DNA of 64,000 nucleotides from Eleusine coracana subsp. coracana (GCA_032690845.1 CM064427.1:9125501-9189500), one strand, 5' to 3'; numbered from the stretch's first letter, positions 1 to 11,858 are shown. Translations and numbers: made by a program. The notes: generated by a model from the letters alone, not told the origin.

Positions 1-2
1 CT

Positions 3-1147
3 GGTTTTGAGCACCACAAATACCCAAACCGTGTGTACAAGCTTCAAAAGGCTTTGTACGGGCTAAAGCAAGCACCTAGGGCATGGTATGCTAGGCTTAA
101 GACTTTCTTGCTAGAGCGCGGGTATGTCATGGGATGTGTTGACAAAACCTTGTTTACTCTAAAGCATGGCAATGACTTTCTAATGGTTCAGATTTACGTG
201 GATGATATCATCTTTGGAGGTTCCTCTCATGCTTTTGTGTCCAGATTTCAGGAAGCAATGGAAAGTGAATTTCAAATTTCGATGATAGGCGATCTCACCT
301 TCTTTCTTGGACTTCAAATCAAGCAGTGCAAGCAAGGCACCTTCATACATCAAGCCAAGTACACGAATTATCTCCTAAAGAAGTTCGACATGGTTAATGT
401 GAAGCCGTTGTCAACACCAATGTCCACAACAACGGCACTTGACCTGACAAAGACTATGAAGCGGTGGACCAAAGGGAGTACAGGAGCATGATTGGCTCCC
501 TCTTGTACCTGATGGCGACAAGACCCGACATACACTTTGCAGTGTGTCTTTGTGCTCGCTTTTAAGCTTCCCCAAGGGTGACTCATCGCAAGGCTGTCAA
601 GCGCATCTTTAGGTATCTCAAATACACCCTTGAGTTCGGTCTTTGGTACTCTGCATCTTCATCTCTTGATCTCATTGGGTATTCGGATGCGGTCTTTGCT
701 GGGTGTAGAATTGATAGAAAGAGCACTTCTGGTACTTGCCATTTCTTGGGTACTTCTTTGATCTGTTGGTCTTTTTGTAAGCAGTTGAGTGTAGCCCAAT
801 CCACCAAAGAGGCTGAGTATGTTGTAGCTGCTAGCTGCTGCTCACAAATCCTATGGATTGTGTCCACCATGAGAGACTATGGGTTAACCTTTAAGGGTGT
901 TCCACACATGTGTGATAACTCAAGTGCCATATGCTTAGCCAAGAACCCAGTCCTACATGATAAGGTCAAACACATAAATGTGAAATTCCACTTCCTGAGA
1001 GATAATGTTGAGAAGGGAGATGTTGAGGTCAAATACATCGATACCAAAAACCAATTGGCTGATATCCTTACGAAGCCCCTAGATGCTTCAAGATTTGCTT
1101 TTATTCAGGGAGAGCTTGGTGTTTGTCGTCCTTATGGCATCATTTGA
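3..1147 (+). pseudogene. Copia (Sirevirus-like) pol remnant: RT C-terminal half and RNase H
   Basis: This is the 3' end of a Ty1/copia polyprotein, entering from beyond the left edge. Copying of element RNA into DNA is the known family role. Seen directly: the copia RT motif LYGLKQAPRAW near the start, the catalytic YVDD at about nt 196-207, then the RNase H acidic motifs GYSD, QSTKEAEY and CDNSSA and the usual ending ADILTKPLD. The frame is broken: a frameshift lies near nt 450 and a TAA near nt 563 interrupts the RF-ASP join. The protein stops at 1147, directly before a polypurine tract. The 1.3 kb downstream noncoding stretch with several GGGGGAG tracts points to the Sirevirus lineage. The copia assignment is certain and the lineage is probable. 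It cannot make an intact enzyme. Confidence 0.93.
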
Positions 1148-2476
1148 GGGGGAGTTGGTGTTCTCTTGTATCTATGTATCTTACCTTTTTCTTGCATTTC
1201 ATCTCATATGTAATATTTGCATATGTAATATCTTGTATTTCTCTTGGCTGATTGAGCTTGAGCTAAGTTGTGTGGGTGTGATAGTAATCTCTCATGCTTA
1301 GATTTTCTAGATAGCTTGTTATAGACTCTTTTGAGCAACTTGCTAATCTTAAAGGTCAATTGAGCTTCTTGTGAACCTTATGAACTAATCTTGTTAAGAC
1401 TTGCTCACCATGTGTGTAATTGTTTTTATCCCTGTCAAAACTTGTGTTGAGGCTAGTCTAGAGGATGTCTTGGCTTTGGCACCTTGTGTTTGCGAAATAG
1501 AAGGCTTTGCAAATGTTTAGCTCATGATGGACCATTGTGGGAACGTGTGTTCCTTTTGTCGCAAAGGCATGCTCTTTTATCATGTGAATAAATCATGAAA
1601 AATCTGCTAAGTGCTTTGATCAAAATAATTCTAAAATGCTCAATCCAAACACTATGACTTGAGGCCTCGAGGTGTTTGCCGTAACCATTCGTATGACCCT
1701 CCGCATGGATAAGAGGACACATAAGGATAAACAATAAACACTTGATCAATTGAGTTTTTGTTGCATATGTGAGCGTTTGTAAAGCTCATTTTCTGCGAAT
1801 GTGTGTTGCCTTGGTTGAGATGGAGATTGGCTAGGTTCTTTTGATTCACTTGATACTTGTTTTGCCTTGGATGGGAGTACTTACACATGTGGTGGCAGTT
1901 TTTCTCATAATAAGCAAATTTGATTCTATCTAATCTAGTCAATCTTTTTGCTTAGCTTGTATAGCTCTTGGTGTTTATGTCTTGCTATCTATTTTTGGTC
2001 TTTATATGATTGTGAGCTATTGCTTTTACACTTCATGGCTCTATGTTTTTATTAGCAAAATTAAATATTTGTTTGCATAATTATTGAAGCTCCTTAGGTT
2101 TGCATCTTTATGTATTGCATGTTTGTTTGTTCTTTTGCTTCTTTGATGAGTTCATTGCCAAAGGAGGAGAAAGTTGTGGGTCATGCACAAATAATGCTAA
2201 GAAACTTAAAATGGTCCATTTTGCATTACATGAGACCTACCACAAGTTGAGGGGGAGCATTTCATGTCCTTGAGCGTTTTCTTGCGCTTTTCACACTCTT
2301 TGCGTCTCAAGTCGTTGTCTTTGCCAACTCTAGGTTTTGTGATCCCTATTTTGCTAGTGGCCTATTTTTCACCTTTTCTTTGGGTTTGGCCATTTGGATG
2401 TGCTTATTCGGCTTCGCATTTCAATCTCTAATCTTTGTGCATTTGGTGTTGTCAATGTACTCATCAAGGGGGAGAT
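1148..2476 (+). other. Sirevirus-like post-pol noncoding region with several polypurine tracts
   Basis: About 1.3 kb between the pol stop and the 3' LTR without a credible ORF; no envelope-like protein is visible. Purine tracts occur at about 1144-1156, 2160-2172 (an AAGGAGGAGAAAG type), 2236-2251 and 2464-2476. Repeated GGGGGAG tracts in this position are a known trait of Sireviruses. The last tract abuts the LTR and is the likely plus-strand primer. Confidence 0.75.
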
Positions 2477-3220
2477 TGAGAAACCATGTGGATATGTGCT
2501 ATGGTTTGCAATATGTGATAAGTAATTGACATTGGTTGAGTTAGTGTTTGAGTTAAAATGCGGGAATCTGGGAATTGCGTGAGGTTGTGCATTTCATGGT
2601 TTTGACTAACCAGAGTTGGTGAGGATGTTGGAGAGTTGCAGGAGATGGGAAATGTGTTTGCTTGTCTCATGACATGTAGGTCACTTGAGTCAACTTGGCG
2701 GTCAACGGTGAGAGGATCGGGCACAAGTAAGAGACTTGGGGCCGGACGATCAAGAGGCCGGGTGAAGTCAAGGGTGATCCACACCGTACACGTGGAGAGG
2801 CAAGGAGCACGGACGGTTTCGCGGTTGAGCCTCAAAACCGTGGGTGGTGATCAAGACGGTGGGGTTGACCAAGTCAAAGATGATCGGGCATCGATGCAAG
2901 TAGAGGCTTCTAATGAACCGGAGGCGGGAGAGACTTGCTAATGAGGAGGATCACAGGACAAGGTGACACGCGTCAGGATCGAGAAGTCACGCTTTGAGAA
3001 GCGTGCAAGGCGGTTTCCCGGTTTGGTCCTCAAAACCGGTGGCAGCGATTGGAGGTGCATGTGGCACCATCGTGGAGCTTGCATCGAGGCGAAGCAAAAT
3101 CATGAAGGGCTCGATGGCGTTCGTGCGATGAGGGAAAAATTGGACTGTTATGCCCCTAGTGGTAGGTGGTAGTGTATTATAGGTGAGGGGTAGGATGGTA
3201 TTTAGGACAACCCCTAGGCC

Positions 3221-3228
3221 TATATAAG
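3221..3228 (+). promoter_or_regulatory. TATA box in the copia LTR
   Basis: TATATAAG in the LTR, preceded by a C/G-rich stretch; the expected start of the element transcript is about 30 bp downstream. Confidence 0.5.
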
Positions 3229-3860
3229 GGGAGGTGTGGCTGGTGGGAGAGGTGCCTCTTCCCATTAGCCTTGTGTTAAGTGTTCATTCAAAGCGCTAGG
3301 AGAGAGCTTCATGTAAAGAGGAGAGTAGTGGGTGTGTGAGAGATATCTCTTGCTCTTCCAAAGAGTGGGACAAAGAGGGTGGCTTCCTAGCCTTGTACCC
3401 ATGGATCTTGTAAGCATGTTTCTATGATATGAGATCTATTTTCGTGCTCAAGATCTTCCTCTCTCCATAAATCCCGAATTTCTCTTTTTCTCTATTTTTA
3501 GAGCTATTTTCGTGGTGATTTTTGATCTTATTTTTGAGTGGGTTTTGGTACGAATTTCTTGTGGGGTCTTGGTGCTAGGACATGCCTAAACAATCCTCTA
3601 TGGATCCTTGATTGAATCCTAGGCAAGAGCACCTTTGATTTCGTGGATTTCCTCAAGAACATTCAAACCCTAGAGCTTTCGGTAAATCCTCAAATTCGAC
3701 AAGAAGTCTTGAGATTTTTGTGTGATTCCACTTGAAGAAGGAACGTCCTACCATGAGACATCTTCTGTCCAAGTTTCATGATTTTTGGAGTTCGTTTGGA
3801 AAGGTTTTGTTATTTTTCTTATAATGTTTTGAGCACAGTTTCTAGTTCTGGAAAGTGTCG

Positions 3861-4119
3861 ATCGGCACTGCCGGTGTCTGAGGAAGAACCCCAGATCGGC
3901 ACTGCCGATGGCTGGACCGGCACTGCCGGTAGCATAGGTCTAAACTCGGAGCGACACTGCCAGTGACTTAAGTCCAATCCCGCATCGGCACTGCCGATGG
4001 CAACTACCAGCACTGCCGATGCGCTCCGAATGTTGTTTACCTAAGTCCTGAGAATCATGCACCGGCACTGCCGATGGGCGTGACTGGCACTACCGATGAT
4101 AGTCATCGGCACTGCCGAT
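3861..4119. repeat. Array of CGGCACTGCCG palindromes in the LTR
   Basis: About nine copies of a 15-bp interrupted palindrome, best copies ATCGGCACTGCCGAT and ACCGGCACTGCCGGT, at intervals of roughly 20-55 bp. Some copies are degenerate (for example GCGACACTGCCAGTG). Palindrome clusters in LTRs are known for Sireviruses; the core here is as read from the sequence. Confidence 0.85.
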
Positions 4120-4425
4120 AGTGGTCTAGTAAGGTCTGACTTGTGTGCGGTTCTTGACTATTTCGAGTCTTTGCAGTTCTCTTTTGTTTCTGCTGTGTTC
4201 CGCTGCTGTTGTTAATCATTCCTAAGGGTAGCACATCACAAGTTGGTGTGTGTGGCCTTGGTGATCAGTTTGGAGGTTGGTTTGGGTTGCAATTGGGATA
4301 TAGGACAAGTTCTAGTTAAGAATTTTGATTGGCTCCTATTCACCCCCCCCCCCTTTGGCCGCCTTCTCGGTCCTTCACTTATCCTATTCCTACCTATTTG
4401 TGTGTAGTGATAGCAGTCAGTAGCA

Positions 4426-5861
4426 GTGATGGTAGGAGCAGGTGATCAGGATCAGGGTAAGGGGAAGATGCGAGTGCAGAGCAAGAGCAAAAAGAGGACC
4501 AGGAAGGACAGAGAGACAGAGAGGGCCAGACGTGTTGCACAACACATAGAGGCCATGGAGCGTTCGCGTAGCACATCTGGATCTTTGTTGATCACAGGGA
4601 CACAGATTGATGATCAGTGCCATAGGAGGAGCACCAGACAGAGGACAGCAGCCCCAGAGCTATACACGGGTATCTGACTCCCGGCTTGGGCGTAGGATAC
4701 TTCGACTTCTCATCAGGAGAGGTCGTCGAGGACTACAGGCCAGGGTTCCTCCAGGCAGCAGGAGGAGGAGTCTGGAGACTCAGAGTGTGAGATAGAGTCC
4801 TTAGAGGAGGAGTAGCCACAACAGCCAAAGCAGACAGGACCACAGCAAAGGTCAGTTCACCGAGCAGGAGACCCGCAGTGCACGTGTGTGGTGTGCACCA
4901 GGAGACTACAGAGGCTAGTAGTAGCAGTAGGTGAGAGGGACATACTTGAGGTTCTCGCCAGGGATCTCACGGTGAGTCGCCTCGTACCTTTCAAGCAGTG
5001 GGTTCCAGTCCCTAGGGACCCAGGTGGAGGAGAGAGGTACTCGACCAGTCTTCAGAGGAGGATAGGTGAGGGTCTGAGACGTTACCTTGCCAGGAAGGGC
5101 AGGTCTGGACTGCTCATGCCTCAGCAGTATGTGACTTACCAGGCTTTGAGGAGAGCCAGAAGCACGGACATGCAGCAGTACTTTGACTACATGCCTGGAC
5201 TTGTAGATTTGATCACCACCCCCTACAGATACAAAGAGGATATAGTGATGGAGTTCTACGCCTCACTTTTGGTAGCCAGAGATCCCTCAGAGATCTGGTT
5301 TATGTTGAGAGGAGAGCCTCAGCACTTGACCACAGAGGACCTTATAGCTGCACTTGGGTTGATAGCTTCGGATTTGCAGCTGTACAGGAACGCCTACGGG
5401 ACTTGGGCTCCACCCCGCAGACCACAGGAAGGGATGCTACCTCTAGATGACATGGTGTTGATAGCCTTCCATCCACCTCACTCACCAGGATTTGACAAAC
5501 GCCCGACGAGACTCACCGTAGAGGCAAAGGTGGTTAGGTCGATAGTCAACAGGACTATCATTCTGAGGTCTAGATACAGGAAGGAGTTCACACTTCTACA
5601 CTAGTGGGCAGTAGCAGCTATGCTCAGGAGGCAGATGTTTGACTTGAGTGGTCTCATGATTGTCGAGATGGAGGAGATTATTTCTGAGAGAGTTGGAGGC
5701 CGTCACCTAGTCTATGGACCATATAATCTGTTACCTTCTGAGGAGACTAGGACTAGTGATGGAGGAGCAGTACGAGGCTTTCCCTGAGGTGACCACCAGT
5801 TATGCACCTCGAATCCCCAGGGGATCACAGTCTACCTCCAGCCAGCAGACGGACAAGCAGG
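4426..5861 (+). pseudogene. Plant-transposon-type protein of the non-autonomous element, part 1
   Basis: A basic, Lys/Arg-rich N-terminus (from MVGAGDQDQ) leads into the longest clean segment, 4888-5604. Its pattern (YFDYMPGLVDLI, REEPQ-like loop, LTTEDLIAALGL) resembles the putative plant transposon protein domain found in many non-autonomous grass elements (InterPro 'transposase 32-like' group). This is recall of a family pattern, not a search. No catalytic residues are evident and the role is unknown. The frame changes between 4600 and 4888, and a TAG at 5602-5604 is followed by further in-frame coding (WAVAAMLRRQMF) to about 5790. The gene resumes at 10119 and 21578, giving roughly 2.3 kb in total before decay. 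Confidence 0.6.
5857..5861. repeat. Target-site duplication (left) of the minus-strand gypsy element
   Basis: GCAGG here is repeated at 10114-10118 immediately after the other LTR, which fixes both ends of the insertion. Confidence 0.92.
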
Positions 5862-6669
5862 TGATGTGGACAAGGGTTCCCGATCTTCCGATAGGTTCTG
5901 ATAATCTTGATTAAGGCGGAGGCGATACACAAATCGATCCGGCTTCTGAATGACACGTTCTGAACCCCGCAATTGCAGCACAACGTCTTCTCTGGTTATC
6001 AACCGTTCAAGAACGATTGACCTCGCCGAGAAGGCTTATCAACCGTTCAAACGGCGAAACTGTTATCAACAGAATAATCTAAGCAAAACCCAAATCCTAA
6101 TGAAGAGGCGGCGGCTGTATATGAGGACCCTAAGATCGTGCAAGACCCCCTAGACGCAGCCCTAAGTGGGCTCAACTCGATACATGGCCCAAAGACCGAT
6201 TACGGTGTCGCAGCACCAGGACAGATTCTGGAAGTCGAATTGTTTCGGCGATTGCCGACGGCTCGGGACGTATTTTGACATGGCACCAGTTGAGTTGGAA
6301 AGGGATTTTTGTTATCTTTCCAGCCATATATAGAACGTCCAAATCCGAGTCGGTATGCGTCCTGGACGTCCGTTTTAGTGCAGACTGGTCCTGGGCTCCG
6401 AAACAGACTCGAAGTCGGTTTTGATTGGGCCTCCACCTTGGCTTGGACGTCCTTGCTGGACCATCACGTCTCCAATCACCTCCCCAGCTATCTCATCATC
6501 ATCTCCAAGGTTTCTAACAACAATTAATTCATTAGATAGCAATCTATTCTCAAAATCACATAAAGGAATCATTAGGAACAAGCTCACCCGTAAATTCAGT
6601 TGTCGCGCATGAACTCGCATTTTGGTTGGCAGAATGTTGGGTGTATCCATAAGGGTGATGTCCTCATCA
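5862..6669 (-). repeat. 3' LTR of the minus-strand gypsy element
   Basis: 808 bp. It lacks about 95 bp present in the partner LTR: the partner continues for about 95 bp after GGCTTATC before returning to a CAAACGG-containing sequence. A TATA-like stretch lies at about 6325-6332 (minus). It also encodes the C-terminal tail of the element's polyprotein. Confidence 0.9.
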
Positions 6670-8192
6670 TTCTCCCCCTTTTGAATTAGAGTCGTTCTCG
6701 ACTCGAGCTCATCTCTTTCTCCCATGTATGGTCTCAAATCTGAAATATTAATTGTGCAACTATTTCCAAACTTGGGATGCAACTCATATTTATATCCATT
6801 ATGAAATTTGTCATCACAATGAGAATCTACAGTAGAAGGCATTCCGTGCAAATTAATAATCTCTTTGAAAACTTGGTCAGCAATATGAGCGTCATTCTCA
6901 TTCTTATCACAAGGTAGACAATGTGTGATCATAGAAATACTAGAAAAAGATGACATAACATGGTAGTTGATATTAAAGTTTTCTAGTTGGTCATTTAGTT
7001 GCAAACCAAGAGGATGTTTCAGATTTGAACAAACATAAACTCTATGTACCATAAATACACCTCTATGATCATAGTTGCCAATAGCATAAAAAATGTTTCT
7101 TATCAATAAAGGAAACTTAGTTTGAGAAAACATTTGCTTCTCTAAAGTACTTAGATTACAAAGAACATTAAATTCAATATAACCTAAAGTATTTAGAGAA
7201 GAAAACAATTTCTACTCATCCTTTTGACATGTAACTAAAATCAAACGTTTAATTTTAGCACTAGTGGGTGAATCATAAGCAAAAGCATCAAGCTCATTCA
7301 TTTGTTGTGACAAAGGTATAAATGAAGCATTGACACACAACTCCTCTTTATCACACGGACCACTAGGTAAATCAACTTGTGACAAAGGAACATGATCATA
7401 AGGTTCCGATATAGCAAGACTATTGGAACAATCCATCATATCAAGAAAGCTCTTACCTGAAGCAACAACCTGTTCTTTATCGTTCCCACTATCATCTTCT
7501 TTGTGTATATGCTGAAAAATATTAGTTGTAACAAGAGGCAAAGAAATATGTCCATCCTCTAGCAATTCAGATTTTGATGAAAGTGTTGCGACATTTGAAA
7601 CAGCCCATTCTATCCTAAACGGTTCATTCTTTCTTCTCTCAAATCGTTGTTGATCCTCTTCTAAAATTTCAGCTGTGGTCATTGGTGTAAGAGTAACCCT
7701 TCTACCATTGTATTTAAATGAGTAGCTATTAGTAATGGTATTGTGCAAAACATTATTTGTACAAATCCAAGGTTTACCCAATAACAAATGACATGCTTGC
7801 ATAGGTACTATATCAAATTCTGCACTATCCTTATAAGAACTAATAAAAAATTCAATGCGTGCAGTTTTATCTACCTTCATCTTACCACAAGAATTTACCC
7901 ATTGGATATAGTATGGACATGGGTGTGGCTGTGTGGTCAAGCCGAGCTTCTCAACCAATTCCAAGCTTGCGATGTTGTGGCTACTCTCTCCATCAATGAT
8001 GACACGACAACGTCGATCCTTTACAATAAAGTGAGTCTGAAACAAGTTGTTCATTTGATTTTGCTCTACCTTCTCCATTTGAGAACTAAGCACTCGTTGT
8101 GCTACAACACTTGTATCAACCTCATTTGACACCATCGACTCATCACCATCAATGTTGTAACCTGTCATAGTTAATAGAAAACAAGAAAACAC
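6375..8192 (-). pseudogene. Gypsy protease joined to an integrase C-terminal remnant, running into the LTR
   Basis: Reading from 8192 down to 6375 gives about 600 codons with a single in-frame TAG at 7209-7211. The first 170 residues match a retropepsin-like region (VAQRVLSSQ, then VIIDGESSHNIASLELVEKL, with LLLGKPW downstream). The usual D-S/T-G is present as DGES, so the active site is altered or the domain is protease-like only. The last third carries an integrase-type segment (QVFKEIINLHGMPSTVDS) and the tail NISDLRPYMGERDELESRT. RT, RNase H and most of integrase are missing between them. Coding crosses into the 3' LTR at 6669 and ends at 6375. No promoter other than the LTR is evident. 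Confidence 0.85.
6670..6683 (-). other. Polypurine tract of the minus-strand gypsy element
   Basis: On the minus strand, AAAAGGGGGAGAA directly precedes the 3' LTR start TGATGAGG. This is the expected plus-strand primer position. Confidence 0.85.
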
Positions 8193-9194
8193 ACAAGAGT
8201 ATATTTTTCTATCACTACTATTTGATTACGGTGGAAACTCTCAACAAGCAAACGGCAGCACCTAACTGAGTTCTTACAAGATTCTTAATATCAAAACAGA
8301 GGATACCTTGGAGAGTGTGATCCAACGATTGCGAGGGCCCAAAGTTCTGTGCCTATTCAGAAGGATATATATGGAGCTAGGTAGGCAATTTATAGTAGCA
8401 AGGATTAGCAAAATTTCAATTCAGAAATTGCAAAACTGAATAATAGTCCCAAGGTAGTCTATGTCAGTGGCCTAAACTTGTCTTGGACCTAGTTCAAGCA
8501 AGCAAGCAAATGGCTCAACAAAGGACACAAAGGCTGCAAGCAATTCTGAATTTTTTTCTCTTCTCCTTTCGTTTTTTTATTTTGTTATAGGTGCGGCTTT
8601 TTCTTCTTATTTTTTTTTAGCACCTCTTTGCCTTTTACTTCTTTCATGAATTTTTTGACATAGAACTGCAGCAAGAGTTGCAAACTTTATAGCATAAAGG
8701 AAAAACCTAAACTTTCTTTTTTGCACTCTTTATGTAAGGAATAGATGTACATGTAGAACTGAACCGACAATTCTCATATGCAACAACGTGCAGCGATCTC
8801 TTGACTCAAGGAACAACGTGCAATAGAAAACACTCTAAGTTTCTTTTGCACACAGAAAGTAGAAGGCTAGATGTTAAATAAATATTTAGTGCAAACAATT
8901 CTAGTAGTACTATTCTTTCAACGTGTGCAACAATCTGATTTTTTTTTTCTTGATTGTCTATGAACAAGGACACACACGACTCAAACAAGACCAAAGAACA
9001 AGTACTAGACCAACAACACAATGACCTTGTAGGAACTAAAATTCAGAGAAGCAAACTAAACTGAAAATTGCAAAGCACAAGGGGGGTGTAGGACAGCGGA
9101 AACACGATGAACAAATATTTTTGTAGGGCAATTTTCTGGACTCTAGGATTGAACAAAATAACGAGGATAAGGGCGAACCTAACGGTGTACCTGA
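8193..9194 (-). other. Leader of the minus-strand gypsy element
   Basis: About 1 kb of A/T-rich noncoding sequence between the primer site and the ORF, where gag would be expected. I see no coding pattern in it. Confidence 0.6.
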
Positions 9195-9208
9195 AGCTCT
9201 GATTACCA
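9195..9208 (-). other. tRNA primer binding site of the minus-strand gypsy element
   Basis: Minus strand TGGTAATCAGAGCT begins two bases after the 5' LTR end. It resembles the initiator-Met PBS (TGGTATCAGAGC) with one extra A. Confidence 0.8.
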
Positions 9209-9210
9209 CT

Positions 9211-10113
9211 TGATGTGGACAAGGGTTCCCGATCTTCCGATAGGTTCTGATAATCTTGATTAAGGCGGAGGCGATACACAAATCGATCCGGCTTCTGAAT
9301 GACACGACGTTCTGAACCCCGCAATCGCAGCACAACATCTCCTCTGGTTATCAACCGTTCAAGAACGATTGACCTCACCGAGAAGGCTTATCCTTGCCTG
9401 CAAATCAAGAACACAAGCAAGAACAAAGAAGAATGCAACTAAATTTGCAAGTATACGATGAATCTCACAAGTTGGGGTCTCACAAACCGATCAAACGGCA
9501 AAACTGTTATCAACAGAATAATCTAAGCAAAACCCAAATCCTAATGAAGAGGCGGCGGCTGTATATGAGGACCCTAAGGTCGTGCAAGACCCCCTGGACG
9601 CAGCCCTAAGTGGGCTCAACTCGATACATGGCCCAAAGACCGATTACGGTGTTGCAGCACCAGGACAGATTCTGGAAGTCGAATTGTTTCGGCGATTGCC
9701 GACGGCTCGGGACGTATTTTGACATGGGACCAGTTGGGTTGGAAAGGGATTTTTGTTATCTTTCCAGGCATATATAGAACGTCCAAATCCGAGTCGGTAT
9801 GCGTCCTAGGCGTCCGTTTTAGTGCAGACTGGTCCTGGGCTCCGAAACAGACTCGAAGTCGGTTTTGATTGGGCCTCCACCTTGGCTTGCACGTCCTTGC
9901 TGGACCATCACGTCTCCAATCACCTCCCCAGCTATCTCATCATCATCTCCATGGTTTCTAACAACAATTAATTCATTAGATAGCAATCCATTCTCAAAAT
10001 CACATAAAGGAATCATTAGGAACAAGCTCACCCGTAAATTCAGTTGTCGCACATGAACTCGCATTTTGGTTGGCAGAATGCTGGGAGTATCCATAAGGGT
10101 GATGTCCTCGTCA
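9211..10113 (-). repeat. 5' LTR of the minus-strand gypsy element
   Basis: 903 bp, the fuller copy. On the minus strand it starts TGACGAGGACATC and ends GTCCACATCA. It is followed at 10114-10118 by the target duplication GCAGG. Confidence 0.9.
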
Positions 10114-10118
10114 GCAGG

Positions 10119-10466
10119 AGTCACCGCCAGTCACTCATGAGTAGAAGGCTCATCCAAAGACGGATGTTCCTAAGTCAGGTAGTGTGGGTGCACCACCTCA
10201 ACCAGCACCTACAGAGATAGATAATGCCTCCACTGTTGCAGTGCTTGTAGAATGCCTGCGTAACTTCATCTAGAGCTCTACTGAGGAGAGGCATCAGATC
10301 ATGGATGTTCTGAGGATGCAGGCAGAGTTTGAGTAGCAACAGATGAAGTTGATGACACAGCTGATGAGTCAGATGACGGAGCTCACTTGAGAACAATCCA
10401 GCCAGTAGGTAGGAATCCCTACGCTTTCACCGGTACAGCAGCTTCCGACTCAAAGAGGCCCCTTCA
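10119..10466 (+). pseudogene. Plant-transposon-type protein, part 2 (coiled-coil segment)
   Basis: Continuation of the outer element's ORF between the two nested inserts. One frame reads a Pro-rich stretch (GAPPQPAPTEID) followed by a heptad-like segment (MDVLRMQAEFE, QQMKLMTQLMSQMTEL), with in-frame TAG codons where Gln would fit. It is likely a coiled coil. The gene is broken. Confidence 0.5.
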
Positions 10467-11831
10467 TGTTGGCACTTCCCAAGTGCCCCTTTTATATGCG
10501 AATATTACCCCAATTAGAGCATAATTGACACTAATTTATGCCATTTACCTATGATATTGTCTATATAATTGTATATGCGTTGTTTTGGAGCTTTATTGCA
10601 GAAACAGGTAAAATTGGCGATTAAAGTGATGCTAGAGAGGACAGGAATCCAGAACCGACGAAAAACACTGAAGAAGCCTAGTGCGCCGATCGGCGCAGTA
10701 CATGAGCCGATCGGCGCAAGGGTGTTTTGGCCCACAGAAGTGACCAAGGGCCATTCCACATGTTTATGGAAGTTTATCTGCACAAGACACTTGAAGATAT
10801 TTGCCTAGAAGATTTATGGAACTTCAACATCTCGACGTGCAGTACAAGACTTTATCTCGAAGGAAAAGGCCCACATGGCAGCTATGGAAGACAGACGAAT
10901 CGACTGGGAGAAGAAACAAGAGAAGACACGGCTTGCATCGATGGGCGCAACCCTTGCGCCGATCGGCGCAGGAGGAAAAGATGACAAAAACACGATCCGG
11001 TCCAGGAAAGATGAAGGCCCAGCCCAATATGAGTTAGAGTCGGTGGAAGTTGACATAATCCCATCGAGTATAAAAGGAAGATAATTATCAAGAGCCAAGG
11101 ACTCCCAAGGAGAGACGGCGATCACGAGAATCAGTTATCAAAACTAGGGTTCCAGGATATTGGCGGTGAAGGTTCATCAACACCGACGAGATCCACCAGA
11201 AGGGAGGTCACGCCGATCGGTGCGATGCTTGCGCCGATCGGCTCGTGCGCGTTCCAGCGCTATTTCTCACCCCTCTGCTGTGCCTAGCGAAAGGATGAGT
11301 GAGTAGTCTCATATTCTCTTCTCTGGTGCGGGGATCTGGTCATGTAACTCTCATCCTTGTTGATACTCTCTCGACGAATTTAATCTATGTGATGAACTTT
11401 ATTGCACATCTATCTATCCCTTTCATTAGTGTATCGGCCAATACACTTTTGCCCATTACATAGTGCAAGAAACTAGTGGGGAGCTAATAGCCTCTGTAGT
11501 GACAACCGGGGTGAACGAAACCACCATGTCTTGTAGAATATTAGAGTCATCACTCGAGTTGATAAGAATAAAGTTGCATGCCAGTGAACCAATCCTAAGG
11601 AGAGAATCCTTCATCGTCCTGTTACCTCTTCAATAACATTCACCTTCCTATTTCTCACCGTTGTCATTCACACCAACCAACCCATTGCAATTTGTTAGTA
11701 ACTTTTTAATAGTATTAGTTCCGCTCATTCCCTGTAGATTCGATAACCTTGGAATACTATGAGGGAAAAATCGTTACAACTGTACACCGTCCTCTTGCGG
11801 TATATAAGTGGGTGCGTAATTACGATCAACA
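10467..11831 (+). repeat. 5' LTR of the Athila element
   Basis: TGTTGGCACTT...GATCAACA. TATAAAAG lies at 11069-11076. CG-rich palindrome pairs sit at 10683-10717 and 11211-11243, with further copies at about 10929-10969. Confidence 0.95.
11069..11076 (+). promoter_or_regulatory. TATA box of the Athila 5' LTR
   Basis: TATAAAAG. The same box is at 20810-20817 in the 3' LTR and at 63500-63507 (minus) in the second Athila copy. Confidence 0.7.
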
Positions 11832-11842
11832 AGCCCTTTTTC

Positions 11843-11858
11843 TGGCGCCGTTGTCGGG
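11843..11858 (+). other. Primer binding site of the Athila element
   Basis: TGGCGCCGTTGTCGGG, 11 bases after the LTR end. It resembles the tRNA-Asp PBS (TGGCGCCGTTGCCGGG) common in Athila elements, with one difference. Confidence 0.85.

Larger units (their letters stand above)
2477..4377 (+). repeat. 3' LTR of the Sirevirus-like copia element
   Basis: Starts TGAGAAACC directly after the tract AAGGGGGAGAT and ends with a C-run followed by CTCGGTCCTTCA, the usual style of Sirevirus LTR ends. Length is about 1.9 kb. A TATA box (TATATAAG) lies at 3221-3228. A palindrome array occupies 3861-4119. The matching 5' LTR lies left of the window, so target duplication and identity cannot be checked. 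The end at 4377 is inferred from the CA terminus and from the change to a different element's coding sequence. Confidence 0.8.
5862..10113 (-). mobile_element. Internally deleted Ty3/gypsy element in minus orientation
   Basis: The ends are defined by two related LTRs (5862-6669 and 9211-10113), both TG...CA when read on the minus strand, and by the 5-bp duplication GCAGG. On the minus strand the order is 5' LTR, primer site TGGTAATCAGAGC, about 1 kb leader, one ORF, PPT (AAAAGGGGGAGAA), 3' LTR. At 4.25 kb it lacks the zinc knuckle, RT, RNase H and integrase core, so it could only have moved in trans. The protease region resembles that of the gypsy element at 57652-62593, so the two are related families. 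Confidence 0.92.

Noticed and set aside
2477..4377. This LTR as the 5' LTR of the non-autonomous element at 4378-24032
   Set aside because: Its sequence does not match the LTR at 22773-24032 beyond the general Sirevirus end style, and no primer binding site follows 4377.
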